From: DASQFI01 sp035633215
GTDB lineage: Bacteria; Acidobacteriota; Vicinamibacteria; Vicinamibacterales; SCN-69-37
Assembly: GCA_035633215.1 (NCBI GenBank)
Contig: DASQFI010000010.1
Span: 62,001 to 126,000 of the forward strand
Direction of reading: 5' to 3'
Length of the DNA stretch: 64,000 nucleotides
In this document: in pieces, positions 27,497 through 35,946 of the stretch
Position numbering within the stretch: the first letter of the stretch is position 1
How the letters are laid out: each line of letters starts with the position of its first letter
Notes under the pieces: generated by a model
Seen by the model: the letters and a program-made list of their open reading frames with translations, nothing else
Told to the model about the DNA's origin: nothing
Databases searched by the model: none
Position numbers and translations under genes: made by a program

Positions 27497-27823
27497 ATGA
27501 AGGGCGACCGCCTCGGTGAATTCGAAGAACTGGCCCTGTTGGCCGTTCGCGCTCTTGGCGAACCGGCGTATGCCGTGCCCGTCCAGGAGTTCATCGAAGA
27601 CAACACTGGCCGCGCGGTCGCCATGGGTGCGATCTATGCCGTGTTGGATCGGCTGGAGCGTAAAGGGCTTCTGATCTCCCATTTCGGTGAGCCGACCACC
27701 GAGCGAGGGGGAAAACGCAAGCGCCTGTTTCAGGTCACATCAGCGGGGATGAAGGAGATCCGTGGTCTCCGCCGCTTGCGCGAAAACATCTGGCGGGCGA
27801 TAGACGAAGGAACCCGCTCATGA
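27497..27823 (+). CDS. PadR-family transcriptional regulator
   Basis: 108 residues if started at the ATG that gives MKGDRLGEFEELALLAVRAL; an in-frame ATG at 27473 is also possible. The winged-helix core is clear: YAVPVQEFIEDNTGRAVAMG, IYAVLDRLERKGLLISHFG and GGKRKRLFQVTSAG. Its stop overlaps the permease start (ATGA), the usual acidobacterial pairing in which PadR represses the downstream duplicated permease. A TATTAT sequence lies just upstream of the chosen start and may be a -10 box, but no clear operator was seen. Confidence 0.9.
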   Translation: MKGDRLGEFEELALLAVRALGEPAYAVPVQEFIEDNTGRAVAMGAIYAVLDRLERKGLLISHFGEPTTERGGKRKRLFQVTSAGMKEIRGLRRLRENIWRAIDEGTRS

Positions 27824-30489
27824 GCGTCGGCGAGCCAAAGCCGCCGCGGCTCGCGGTCCTTCTTCTCAGACTCAGACTGCGCGAGGAGCAGCGGGCCAGC
27901 GTCGAGTCCGATCTGCTCGACCTGTTCAAGACGCGAACGTCGCGCAGCGGAGCTCGCTATGCCCGTCGGCGATATTGGCGCGACGTCATCAGTGTCTGCG
28001 CGCATGCCTTGGAAGTCAGACGCGGACCCCACGTCACGCCGCGAACGGAACGGGAGGGGAGGTCGAGCATGGACGCGCTCGGACAGGACCTGGTGTATGC
28101 CCTGAGATCCTTGCGCAGGTCGCCCCGGTTCACGGCGATGGTCGTCCTCACCTTGGCGCTCGGGATCGGAGCGAACAGCGCGGTGTTCAGCGTGCTGAAC
28201 GCGGTCCTCCTCCGGCCGCTCCCGTTCACCGATGCCGGCCGGGTGGTGAACGTGTCGTGGCAGGGGAGTGGATACCTCCAGGCCTTGAGCGCCATCAAGT
28301 TTCAGTACTGGCACGACAACGCGCGCTCTTTCGACACGATGGCGACGTGGCGGTCGTGGCTGGGACGGCTGGATATTGAGGGGAACGTAACGTCCGTCCA
28401 GGCGCTGGGAGTGAGCCGCGACTTCCTCCAGGTGCTGGGCTACACACCGGCGCTCGGCCGCGGTTTCGCGGCGGACGAGCACGGGCCAGCGGGTCAGAGG
28501 GTCGCGGTGATCTCAGAGGCACTGCGGCGGAAACATTTCGAGAACGCTGCCGATGTGGTGGGCCGCACGATCCGTCTGAACGACGAACCCGTCACGATCG
28601 TCGGCGTGCTCCCTGAGTCGTTCGCCTTTCCGTACGAAGACGAACCAGTGGAGCTGATCGTCCCGCTCGGATGGTCCGTGGACCCCAATGACATCGCCGA
28701 GAACTGGCCGACGATCGCGCGGCTCGGGAAAGGCGTGACGCGCGAGCAGGCGCAGGCCGACGTCGCATCGCTCACAGCGCCATTCCGGACTGCGTATCCG
28801 AGCCAGGTGTCCCCACAGGACCGTGGGATGACCCTCGCGACGTTCAGCGAACTCTACGTTGCTGCTGGCGTGCGACGCGTGCTGTGGATCCTGATGGGCG
28901 CCGTCACGCTGGTGCTGCTGATCGCCTGTGCGAACGTCGCCAACCTGTTCCTCGCGCGCGCGGCGCAGCGCCGCGGGGAGATCGCCCTCCGCGCCGCCCT
29001 CGGGGCGACCCCAGGGCGGATCACCCGTTTGGTCCTCGCCGAGAGCGTGCTCGTCGCGCTCGCCGCCGGCGCTCTCGGCCTGTTGCTGGGGAGGTGGGTT
29101 GCGGGCGTGCTGGTCGCGCTCACGCCCACGGAGGTGCCGCGGATGGCGGCCGTCGGCATCGACTGGCCTGTGGTGCTGTTCACGTCGCTCGTCTCACTTG
29201 CCACGAGTCTGCTCTTCGGGAGCGCGGCGGCCTGGCCCGTGGCCCGCATCCGGCAATCGGAGGTGCTGAAGGAGAGTACGCGAGGACGCGCCGGCGGGGG
29301 TCGGGTTCGCCAGGGCCTTCTCGTCGCGCAGTCGGCGCTCTCGATGGTGCTGCTCGTCGGGGCGGGCCTCCTGGTGGTGACGTTGATCGGCCTGACACGG
29401 GTCGATCCCGGGTTCGATCCCGAGGGGCTCATTGCGGTCCGGCTCCCGTCGAAGCCCGCGGCGTACGAGACCTCCCGAGATCTTTGGAAGTTCGAGCAAG
29501 GGGTGGTGCAGCAGCTCGAAGGCTCCTCCGTCATCGCTTCGATCGCGGCCGCGAGCAGCCTGCCGCTCGAAAGGGGCATCAACACCCCGATGTCGATCGG
29601 CGGCCGTTCAGACGTCGCGGGCACTGTCGAGTGGCGAGCCGTGACGCCGGGCTATTTCCGGACGCTCGGCATCGCATTAGTGGCGGGCCGAACGTTCGAG
29701 GACTCTGACGAGGAGGGCGGCCGGCCCGTCGCGATCGTCAACGAGGCGTTCGCGCGCAGGTACTTCGCCGAGAGCCCGATCGGCCAGCGCATCAAGGCCG
29801 GTCGCTTAAAAGGCGAGTTCGTGGGTCCGGGCGTCGAAATCGTGGGGATCGTCGCGGACATCCGCGAGGTGTCCCTGCGCACCGAGCCGCGCCGCACGAT
29901 GTACGTGCCACAAGCGCAAGCCCCAACCCTTCTGTCGAATGTACTGGGCACGATGCCCGTGTTCATCGCGAGGGGGCGGTTCGCCGGCGGAGACACGGAG
30001 CGCGCGCTCACGGAGGCGCTCCGCGCCGTCGATCCTGGGCTCCCTACGCCCCAGGTATTCCCCCTGCACGACGTCGTGGCCCGCTCGCTCGCCCGGGAGC
30101 GTTTCGGCGCGACGCTCCTGTCGGTGCTCGCGGCACTCGCGCTCGCCCTGACGGCGTTCGGCATCTACGGTGTGCTCGCGTACACGGTCCGGCAACGGCG
30201 CCGCGAGATCGGGATCCGGATGGCCATCGGCGGCAGCCGCCAGCATGTGACGCGCCTGGTCATGCGGCAAGGGATCGCGCCAGTGCTCGGCGGCGTCCTG
30301 CTGGGTGCCGTGGGTTCCATAGTCTTCTCCCGGGTCGTCGCCGGTTTTCTCTGGGGCGTCACGGCGACCGACCCCGCGACGCTCGCCACGGTGGCGCTGA
30401 TCCTCCTCGGCGTGGCTTTCGCGGCGTGCTGGATCCCCGCGCGCGAGGCAGCGAACCTGGATCCCGTCAGAGCGCTGAACTGCGAATAG
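27820..30489 (+). CDS. Acidobacterial duplicated orphan permease with N-terminal extension
   Basis: 889 residues, translationally coupled to PadR. Residues 1-85 form the cytosolic helical extension seen in many of these permeases (RLAVLLLRLRLREEQRASVE). Then come the first FtsX/MacB unit (VLTLALGIGANSAVFSVLNA, later IACANVANLFLARAAQRRGE) and the second (LALTAFGIYGVLAYTV, RREIGIRMAIGGSRQHVT). No ATP-binding cassette is present. Such permeases likely move or sense hydrophobic compounds with an unlinked ATPase. The pairing with PadR suggests induction by a small phenolic or drug-like ligand. Confidence 0.94.
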   Translation: MSVGEPKPPRLAVLLLRLRLREEQRASVESDLLDLFKTRTSRSGARYARRRYWRDVISVCAHALEVRRGPHVTPRTEREGRSSMDALGQDLVYALRSLRRSPRFTAMVVLTLALGIGANSAVFSVLNAVLLRPLPFTDAGRVVNVSWQGSGYLQALSAIKFQYWHDNARSFDTMATWRSWLGRLDIEGNVTSVQALGVSRDFLQVLGYTPALGRGFAADEHGPAGQRVAVISEALRRKHFENAADVVGRTIRLNDEPVTIVGVLPESFAFPYEDEPVELIVPLGWSVDPNDIAENWPTIARLGKGVTREQAQADVASLTAPFRTAYPSQVSPQDRGMTLATFSELYVAAGVRRVLWILMGAVTLVLLIACANVANLFLARAAQRRGEIALRAALGATPGRITRLVLAESVLVALAAGALGLLLGRWVAGVLVALTPTEVPRMAAVGIDWPVVLFTSLVSLATSLLFGSAAAWPVARIRQSEVLKESTRGRAGGGRVRQGLLVAQSALSMVLLVGAGLLVVTLIGLTRVDPGFDPEGLIAVRLPSKPAAYETSRDLWKFEQGVVQQLEGSSVIASIAAASSLPLERGINTPMSIGGRSDVAGTVEWRAVTPGYFRTLGIALVAGRTFEDSDEEGGRPVAIVNEAFARRYFAESPIGQRIKAGRLKGEFVGPGVEIVGIVADIREVSLRTEPRRTMYVPQAQAPTLLSNVLGTMPVFIARGRFAGGDTERALTEALRAVDPGLPTPQVFPLHDVVARSLARERFGATLLSVLAALALALTAFGIYGVLAYTVRQRRREIGIRMAIGGSRQHVTRLVMRQGIAPVLGGVLLGAVGSIVFSRVVAGFLWGVTATDPATLATVALILLGVAFAACWIPAREAANLDPVRALNCE

Positions 30490-30542
30490 GCGGCTGAGCC
30501 TGGAGCAGTTCACGCGACGACTGTTAACCCACGAGAGAGGTC

Positions 30543-31523
30543 CTACCGGTTCCGGCGCTGCCAGCCGAGCCCGATCGAAAACGTCAGTGAGGGCGCGTAC
30601 TTCTGCTCGGTGGTGATCGTCGGCGGCACGTAAGGGCCACCTGACGAGCTTCCGGGATAAGAGAACGTCTCGAACGCCACGTCGTAGAACGGCAGCGTGA
30701 CGTCGGCCTGGACGAAGAGACGCGCCGCGGTCACGCGTCCGATCTCGTAGCCGGCGGTCAGCTCACCCTGGAGACCGGCGCCGCGGCCGGTTGCCGGAAA
30801 ATCGGCGCCGTTCGCGTTGCGAATCTCCGTCCGGCCGTAGCTCACGCCACCGCCGAAGTACGCTGAGCGGTTGGCGGTGGGACTGGTGAAGTAGAGGCCT
30901 TCGAGCTTGATGAGCGAGATCACGGAACTGCTCGCGGCGTAATACGAGCCCGAGTTGTCCAGCTGAAAGTTGAGAAAGGACATGTCGAGGCCGAGCCGGT
31001 CGAAGGCCGCGCGGTACCCGAAGCCGAACGATGCCGCCGGATGCGTCGTCGGGCCGAAGAGGCTCGCGTATCCCACGCGAGCGTGCCAGTACCCGTCGGA
31101 TTGAACGCGTCGCGGCGGAAGGTCCTGCGCCGCACTGACGTTGGTGCGGTCGAGCACGGCCAGGGTTCCCATCGGTTGTCCGGTCGTCAGCGACCGAACC
31201 AGCTGGCTGTAGACGGCCGGCAGATCGTCGAGACCCAGTGCCTTGCCCTCGCGTGAGCCCGTGGCGCCCGCGATCGTCACGATGATTGTGCTGCCGAGGC
31301 GGATGTGCGAGAGCGTGTAGGTTGTCTGACAGCCGGTCTCGGCGACGCGGTGACCGGCCAGCTCGAACTGCTTTTGGACCAGGAGCAGCGCCGCCGTCCG
31401 CTCGTTCGGTGCCAGCATGTCAGCTGACTCAATTCTGATGCAGGTCTGGGCGCTGGCGGCGCGAGCCGCGCCTGTCAGCAACAGCAGGAAACACATCGAG
31501 GCACGAACTGTGCGGTGCGGCAT
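30543..31523 (-). CDS. Outer-membrane beta-barrel protein, hypothetical
   Basis: 326 residues starting MPHRTVRASMCFLLLLTGAA, with GGGAGGATT 8 nt upstream; the open frame continues upstream but without a start context. A signal peptide covers residues 1-27. The first part (CIRIESADMLAPNERTAALL) looks like a globular domain and the second half is a run of aromatic-rich amphipathic strands: VGYASLFGPTTHP, AASFGFGYRAAFDRLGLDMS and LTFSIGLGWQRRNR. It is convergent with the permease gene. Function unknown. Confidence 0.75.
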   Translation of the reverse strand: MPHRTVRASMCFLLLLTGAARAASAQTCIRIESADMLAPNERTAALLLVQKQFELAGHRVAETGCQTTYTLSHIRLGSTIIVTIAGATGSREGKALGLDDLPAVYSQLVRSLTTGQPMGTLAVLDRTNVSAAQDLPPRRVQSDGYWHARVGYASLFGPTTHPAASFGFGYRAAFDRLGLDMSFLNFQLDNSGSYYAASSSVISLIKLEGLYFTSPTANRSAYFGGGVSYGRTEIRNANGADFPATGRGAGLQGELTAGYEIGRVTAARLFVQADVTLPFYDVAFETFSYPGSSSGGPYVPPTITTEQKYAPSLTFSIGLGWQRRNR

Positions 31524-31720
31524 CCACGAATCCTCCCAGGGAGGCGAAGGTCTCCCTGGCTGAGAATGCGTAGAACGACGGAAAAGAGGCTCGGGCGGCG
31601 ACCGAACGTGACAGGACGACCCTGTAAGAACTAGACAGAATTGTTCGACCAGCTCACCGAAGAGAGTGGCTCGACACGAGCCGCCGCCGCGCTTTGGGCC
31701 ATGCAACACGCCGTCGTTGG

Positions 31721-31882
31721 CTAAGGAGGCGCTTCACCCTGAAGGATCAGCCAGGCTGTGGCTGCGCCTCCGCAGAAGACCAGCACGTTGCCGATCTGGC
31801 TGAGAAGGACCTGGGCGGTGAGGATCTCGGCGAAAACAAAAAGCACGCCGAGGAGAAAGAGACCTCCAGGCGCCGTCGTCAA
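31721..31882 (-). CDS. Very small membrane protein (53 aa), two predicted helices
   Basis: A 54-codon frame starts at TTG 31882, five bases after the stop codon of the upstream NIPSNAP-like gene, with AGAGGG 8 nt before the TTG. It ends with TAG at 31723-31721. The product has two long hydrophobic segments: GGLFLLGVLFVFAEILTAQV and IGNVLVFCGGAATAWLIL, separated by LLSQ. This is the layout of a bitopic or hairpin inner-membrane micropeptide. The strong ribosome site and close coupling to the upstream gene support translation. No family was recognised. Confidence 0.6.
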   Translation of the reverse strand: MTTAPGGLFLLGVLFVFAEILTAQVLLSQIGNVLVFCGGAATAWLILQGEAPP

Positions 31883-31886
31883 GCGC

Positions 31887-32186
31887 TCAGCCCTCTACTC
31901 GATAGATTTCCCGGCGTCCGCTCGCGACCAGATCGTGATAATCAGCCATCGCCTTACGGAGGGACTCGTTGGCCATGAGCTTCTGCTCCATGGCAAAGAA
32001 GTCATCGATCTTCTCGACCTTCGCCTCGGCGACGATGGTCCAGAACGGCTCGCCCGTGACATCCGTGAGCAGGCGAAGCGGTTCCTGCCCCATTTCTTTC
32101 AGCACTGCTGAGATGCTCCTGAACTTCTCAACCATCTGGGTGACCTTGCCGGGCTTGCAGTTGAGGATCTCGCGGATGACATACAT
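31887..32186 (-). CDS. NIPSNAP/Dabb-like small alpha-beta barrel protein
   Basis: 99 residues from ATG 32186 with GGAGGCCGTC in front. MYVIREILNCKPGKVTQMVE, VLKEMGQEPLRLLTDVTGEP and FWTIVAEAKVEKIDDFFAME form a ferredoxin-like dimeric barrel as in NIPSNAP and monooxygenase-like proteins. It probably binds a small hydrophobic molecule. Coupled with the micropeptide gene immediately downstream. Confidence 0.75.
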   Translation of the reverse strand: MYVIREILNCKPGKVTQMVEKFRSISAVLKEMGQEPLRLLTDVTGEPFWTIVAEAKVEKIDDFFAMEQKLMANESLRKAMADYHDLVASGRREIYRVEG

Positions 32187-32290
32187 GACGGCCTCCACTC
32201 ACATCGTCGTTCGGCGGGGCAATTGGGCGCATCGGACGGATTACCCAAAACCAGGGTTCCGTCGGAATTGGGTCATCCTGCGTACGTGGG

Positions 32291-33919
32291 TCAGACGAGA
32301 TGGTGCTGGTAGGCCCAGGCGGCGGCGCCCGTGCGGGTCGACACGCCCAGTTTGTCAAAGATGTTGCTCACGTGGCGGGCCACGGTCCTGTCGCTGATGA
32401 ACAGCGCCTCCGCGATGTCACGATTGGTCTTGCCGGCTGCCAGCAGGCGAATGACCTGCACCTCCCGTTCGCTGAGCGAGCCGACCGACTGACGCGTGGC
32501 GCGCCCCGACTGCTCGGCGATGCGCGCGAGGCGGGGCTCGGCGTTGAGTGCCTTGAAGAGCCGTCGCGCCGTATCGAGCTCGAGGCGGCGGCCGTCCAGA
32601 TCACCTCGCCGTTCGCAGACGGCCGCCATCAGCAGACAGGTATCCGCCTCTTCGTACGGTGTCTCGAGATTCCGCCAGATTTCCAGCGCGCGGTGCAGCG
32701 CCGTCGCCGCACCCGCAACGTCGCCCTCGGCCAGGAGGACCGCTCCAGTGGCGTGCGCGGACGCCGCCGATAGAAGCGGCGCGTCGAAGGCGCTTGCGAT
32801 CTCCGACAGCTCAGCCGCGCCTGCGCGCGCGTTGTCGCGGTCGCCGCCGGCCAGCAGGATCTCGACGGCCGCGCCGAGCATTCTGGCACGAGCTGCGGGG
32901 AGCTTCGTGTCGAGCAGAACGCCTCGGATCGACGCGCCCGCCGCGTCGATCTGGCCCTGCGCAAGACGAAGCAGCGACCATCCCGGCTGCGGTCTTCGTC
33001 CGCGCTCGTTCGCACGGGTGTACGCCGTTTCAGCTTTCGCGAACTCGCCCCGAAGTCGATGAATCTCACCGAGCCGGTAGAATGCCGCACCCGCCGCCGG
33101 CCGGGACATCAGCAACTCACACGCGGCCTGCGCATCCCGTGCCGCATCATCCCATTTGCCCAGCCACTGCATGACTTCGGCGCGATAGAGCAGGCACTCG
33201 CCCCGATAGCGCACGAGGCCGGGCTGAGCGGCACACCATTGCGCGAGCGAAACGGTCCACTCGTAAGCGCGCCGCAGATCGAACGTCTCCTGACAGGCTT
33301 CCAGCACACTGCAATAGATGTCACCTGCCAGGACTGGTGACACGTCGCCTGCAATCACTGCGACCATCGCTTCATCGAGGAGCGCGACACCTTCGGCGAT
33401 CTGTCCGAGGTAGATGAGCGCCCGGCCGCGTCCGCTGCAGGCAAGCGACGCGAGATCGCGATCGCCAAATCGGTTGGCGATCTCCGCCGCCTGCGTGAAT
33501 GCGGCGTGACCTGCCGACGGATCACCTTGCACGATGCGCTGAATGGCGGACGGAATCAGCAGGAATCCACGCGCGACGGAGTCGAGGTGCGCTTCGTCGA
33601 GGATATGTTCAGCTCTGGCGAACCAACCGGATGCCGGAGCCCGGGCGCCGCGCTGCAGCAGGCCAAAGGCAAGCCAGGCGGCCGATCGAGCGGCCCCTTC
33701 GCAGTCGCCTCGAGCGAGAAACATCTGATGCGCGCGTGCTCTGAAGCCCTCGCTCTCGTCATCCCGTCCCACGAGGTACGCGGCCGTCGCAAGTTGTTCG
33801 AGGTCTTCGGGTTCAAGAGGGGCTTCGCGGTCGGCTGCTTCCAACAGGCGATACGACTCGCCCCAGGACTTTCGGTGGAACAATTCCCGACCACGCGCGA
33901 GTGCCGGCACGGCCGTCAT
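32291..33919 (-). CDS. LuxR-family regulator with TPR-like sensor region
   Basis: 542 residues. Residues 1-470 are alpha-helical TPR-like repeats (for example YRGECLLYRAEVMQWLGKWD, GEFAKAETAYTRANERGRR and LHRALEIWRNLETPYEEADT). The C-terminal LuxR helix-turn-helix reads SLSEREVQVIRLLAAGKTNR, DIAEALFISDRTVARHVSNI and FDKLGVSTRT. No ATPase (MalT-like) or response-regulator receiver domain precedes it. It is divergent from the TonB operon by 164 bp and may regulate it. Confidence 0.9.
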   Translation of the reverse strand: MTAVPALARGRELFHRKSWGESYRLLEAADREAPLEPEDLEQLATAAYLVGRDDESEGFRARAHQMFLARGDCEGAARSAAWLAFGLLQRGARAPASGWFARAEHILDEAHLDSVARGFLLIPSAIQRIVQGDPSAGHAAFTQAAEIANRFGDRDLASLACSGRGRALIYLGQIAEGVALLDEAMVAVIAGDVSPVLAGDIYCSVLEACQETFDLRRAYEWTVSLAQWCAAQPGLVRYRGECLLYRAEVMQWLGKWDDAARDAQAACELLMSRPAAGAAFYRLGEIHRLRGEFAKAETAYTRANERGRRPQPGWSLLRLAQGQIDAAGASIRGVLLDTKLPAARARMLGAAVEILLAGGDRDNARAGAAELSEIASAFDAPLLSAASAHATGAVLLAEGDVAGAATALHRALEIWRNLETPYEEADTCLLMAAVCERRGDLDGRRLELDTARRLFKALNAEPRLARIAEQSGRATRQSVGSLSEREVQVIRLLAAGKTNRDIAEALFISDRTVARHVSNIFDKLGVSTRTGAAAWAYQHHLV

Positions 33920-34082
33920 GTGGCTTCGCTGAGAATGTTAGATCGTCCTCAGCCGCATCGTCCGGACCCCGTACGAGGACAGGTGCGTCCCCAGCGGCCG
34001 CATGCCCGAGCTCGTTAACTCGCCATTCTGCTGAGAATCGAGCCGCCTCCATAACGGCAAGGTATTTGCCAGTGTTCATGGG

Positions 34083-35096
34083 GTGGAGATCTACTCGCTG
34101 AAAGAGATCGCGGCGGCCGCGGGCGTACCGGTCGGGCACGTCGAGAGCCATGTGATCGCTGGTGGAGTACCGTCCGCGCGCGGGTGGATTGTTGAGTCCG
34201 ACGCCATCCGATTGGTGCGCGAGATCGTGTCCGGCCGGCCAGTGGCGAGCAGCCATCCGACGTTTTTCGCGGTGGTGAAATCGCGACCGCACCGCCCACG
34301 CACAGGACTTTTCGCATCGGCCGGTCTGCACGCGCTGGTCGTCGTCCTGATCGTGTCCTCACTCGCGCTGCTGGGCGCGTCGACCGTCGAGAGCAGCGAT
34401 CCGCCTCCCCCGGCACATCTCGTTTTTCTGATGACACCTGGCCCGGGCGGCGGCGGTGGTGGCGGCGGAGTGAAAACCCCGCTGCCCACGCGGCGCGCGG
34501 CTCGCAAGGCGCCGGTGATCAAGAAAGTTTCGACCCCACTCCCGGAGGTCAAGCCGCCGACCCCACCGCCAACGCCGAAAGTTGATCCGCCGCCCGCGCA
34601 GCCGCCACCCGTTGTACAGGCGCCGGTCGTGACAACGCCTGCCGATCCCGTCGAGGTCAAGGGTCAGCCGGCGCCCGTCGCCAAACCGCAGCCCACCGAT
34701 CAGGGATCCGGCACCGGCGGCGGCGCAGGGACCGGTGCAGGACAAGGCGTTGGCAACGGCACGGGGTCAGGGATCGGCGAGGGTTCCGGAGGCGGCGAGG
34801 GCGGAGGTCCGTACCGGCCAGGCGCGGGAATCGAGCCGCCATCGCTCCTGCGCGAAGTCAAAGCGAGCTACACGGATGACGCGCGGCGTCGCGGGATCGA
34901 AGGCGAAGTGCAGCTGGAGATTGTCGTGCGACGAGATGGATCGGTCGGCGACGTGCGCGTGCTGCGCGGCCTCGATCGCGGCCTCGATCAGCGAGCCATC
35001 GACGCGGTCCGCCAGTGGCGCTTCGCGCCGGCGAAGCGACACGGGGCCGCGGTGGATGTGTTCGTCGACATCGCCATCGAATTCAAGTTGAGGTAG
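34083..35096 (+). CDS. Energy transducer TonB with N-terminal MerR/excisionase-like helix-turn-helix
   Basis: 337 residues from GTG. The C-terminal TonB domain (about 255-336) has SYTDDARRRGIEGEVQLEIV, GSVGDVRVLRGLDRGLDQRA and AVRQWRFAPAKRHG. Before it come a Gly-rich region (205-240), a Pro-rich periplasm-spanning region (130-195) and one transmembrane helix (about 76-97, LFASAGLHALVVVLIVSSLA). Unusually, residues 4-48 precede the helix and read YSLKEIAAAAGVPVGHVESH then GWIVESDAIRLVREI, the pattern of a MerR/excisionase-type DNA-binding domain. Topology puts this domain in the cytoplasm. TonB carries proton-motive energy to outer-membrane receptors; the extra domain suggests a possible direct link to DNA. 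Confidence 0.85.
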   Translation: MEIYSLKEIAAAAGVPVGHVESHVIAGGVPSARGWIVESDAIRLVREIVSGRPVASSHPTFFAVVKSRPHRPRTGLFASAGLHALVVVLIVSSLALLGASTVESSDPPPPAHLVFLMTPGPGGGGGGGGVKTPLPTRRAARKAPVIKKVSTPLPEVKPPTPPPTPKVDPPPAQPPPVVQAPVVTTPADPVEVKGQPAPVAKPQPTDQGSGTGGGAGTGAGQGVGNGTGSGIGEGSGGGEGGGPYRPGAGIEPPSLLREVKASYTDDARRRGIEGEVQLEIVVRRDGSVGDVRVLRGLDRGLDQRAIDAVRQWRFAPAKRHGAAVDVFVDIAIEFKLR

Positions 35097-35100
35097 TGAA

Positions 35101-35931
35101 ATGGACTCTCTGTTGATTACCAGTGGATTGACGTCATTCGCGCTGGGCGCTGCAATGACCCTGTTTGCCTGGAGCACCGTCCGCGAGAACCGTCGGCGTG
35201 AGGCGGCGCGCGTGGTGTTGTTGTCGGGTCTGGCATTTCCCCCTGGCGCGCCGGCAGATGTGCTGGCAAATGGGCCGGCAGATGGGCCGACAGATGTAGG
35301 CCGGCCCTTTAGGGCCGGCAAAAATAGCATCCCTGAAGAGCCGCCCTACACCTATCAGCTCGCCAGTGACGAGTTCTTGAGCGAGCGATCGACAGCGAGC
35401 GAGTCAACGTCCGCGCCCGAGCCGCTCTTCAGCGAGCCGGCGAAATCAGGCGCCGCGTCGCGCCGCACGATCGCCCTTGCCGCGGTGTGCGCGGTCATGA
35501 CGGTCGGCGTCGGAACATTCAAGTGGTTCTCGGCCGCCAGTACGAACGCCACCTCGGCACCGGCTGCGCCTGCAACGACGGCATCTGTGACTCGTCCTGA
35601 GCCACGCGTCGAGCTCCTCGCACTCGACCATGCGACGACGCCCGCCGGACTCGTCGTGACCGGACGGCTCCGCAATCCGATCGACGGCGCGTCGCTCCAC
35701 GACATCGTCGCGGTCGTGGAGGTCCTCGACCGAACGGGCCGTGTGCTCACGACTGCCCGCGCACCCATCGGGCGCGCCGTGCTGAATGCGGGCGAGTGGT
35801 CGGATTTTTCGGTCGCGGCCTCGAAGGCGGCGAACATCGCGCGGTACCGCGTCGAGTTTCACGCCAGGGAGCGCGAGCGCGTCCCTCAAATTGATCTTCG
35901 GCCCGCAGGGCCGAGCTCGCGATCTGAGTAG
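35101..35931 (+). CDS. Membrane protein with FxLYD-like domain
   Basis: 276 residues behind GAGGTAGTG, 4 bp after TonB. A first hydrophobic segment (LLITSGLTSFALGAAMTLFA) is followed by a low-complexity stretch encoded by a palindromic repeat, then a second transmembrane helix (about 120-140, TIALAAVCAVMTVGVGTFKW). The periplasmic domain contains PAGLVVTGRLRNPIDGASLH, AVVEVLDRTGRVLTTARAPI and NAGEWSDFSVAASKA, typical of FxLYD domains that decorate transport or assembly complexes. Function not defined; probably works with TonB and VWFA. Confidence 0.75.
   Translation: MDSLLITSGLTSFALGAAMTLFAWSTVRENRRREAARVVLLSGLAFPPGAPADVLANGPADGPTDVGRPFRAGKNSIPEEPPYTYQLASDEFLSERSTASESTSAPEPLFSEPAKSGAASRRTIALAAVCAVMTVGVGTFKWFSAASTNATSAPAAPATTASVTRPEPRVELLALDHATTPAGLVVTGRLRNPIDGASLHDIVAVVEVLDRTGRVLTTARAPIGRAVLNAGEWSDFSVAASKAANIARYRVEFHARERERVPQIDLRPAGPSSRSE
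35300..35319. repeat. Palindrome GCCGGCCCT-TT-AGGGCCGGC inside a coding region
   Basis: A perfect 9-bp inverted repeat with a 2-nt loop. Upstream, at about 35254-35298, three related short units (GCCGGCAGATG and near-copies) form a degenerate direct repeat. All are read in frame in the FxLYD-like gene, giving the low-complexity protein stretch around residues 50-70. Confidence 0.7.
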
Positions 35932-35946
35932 TTGGAAGGAAAGATC

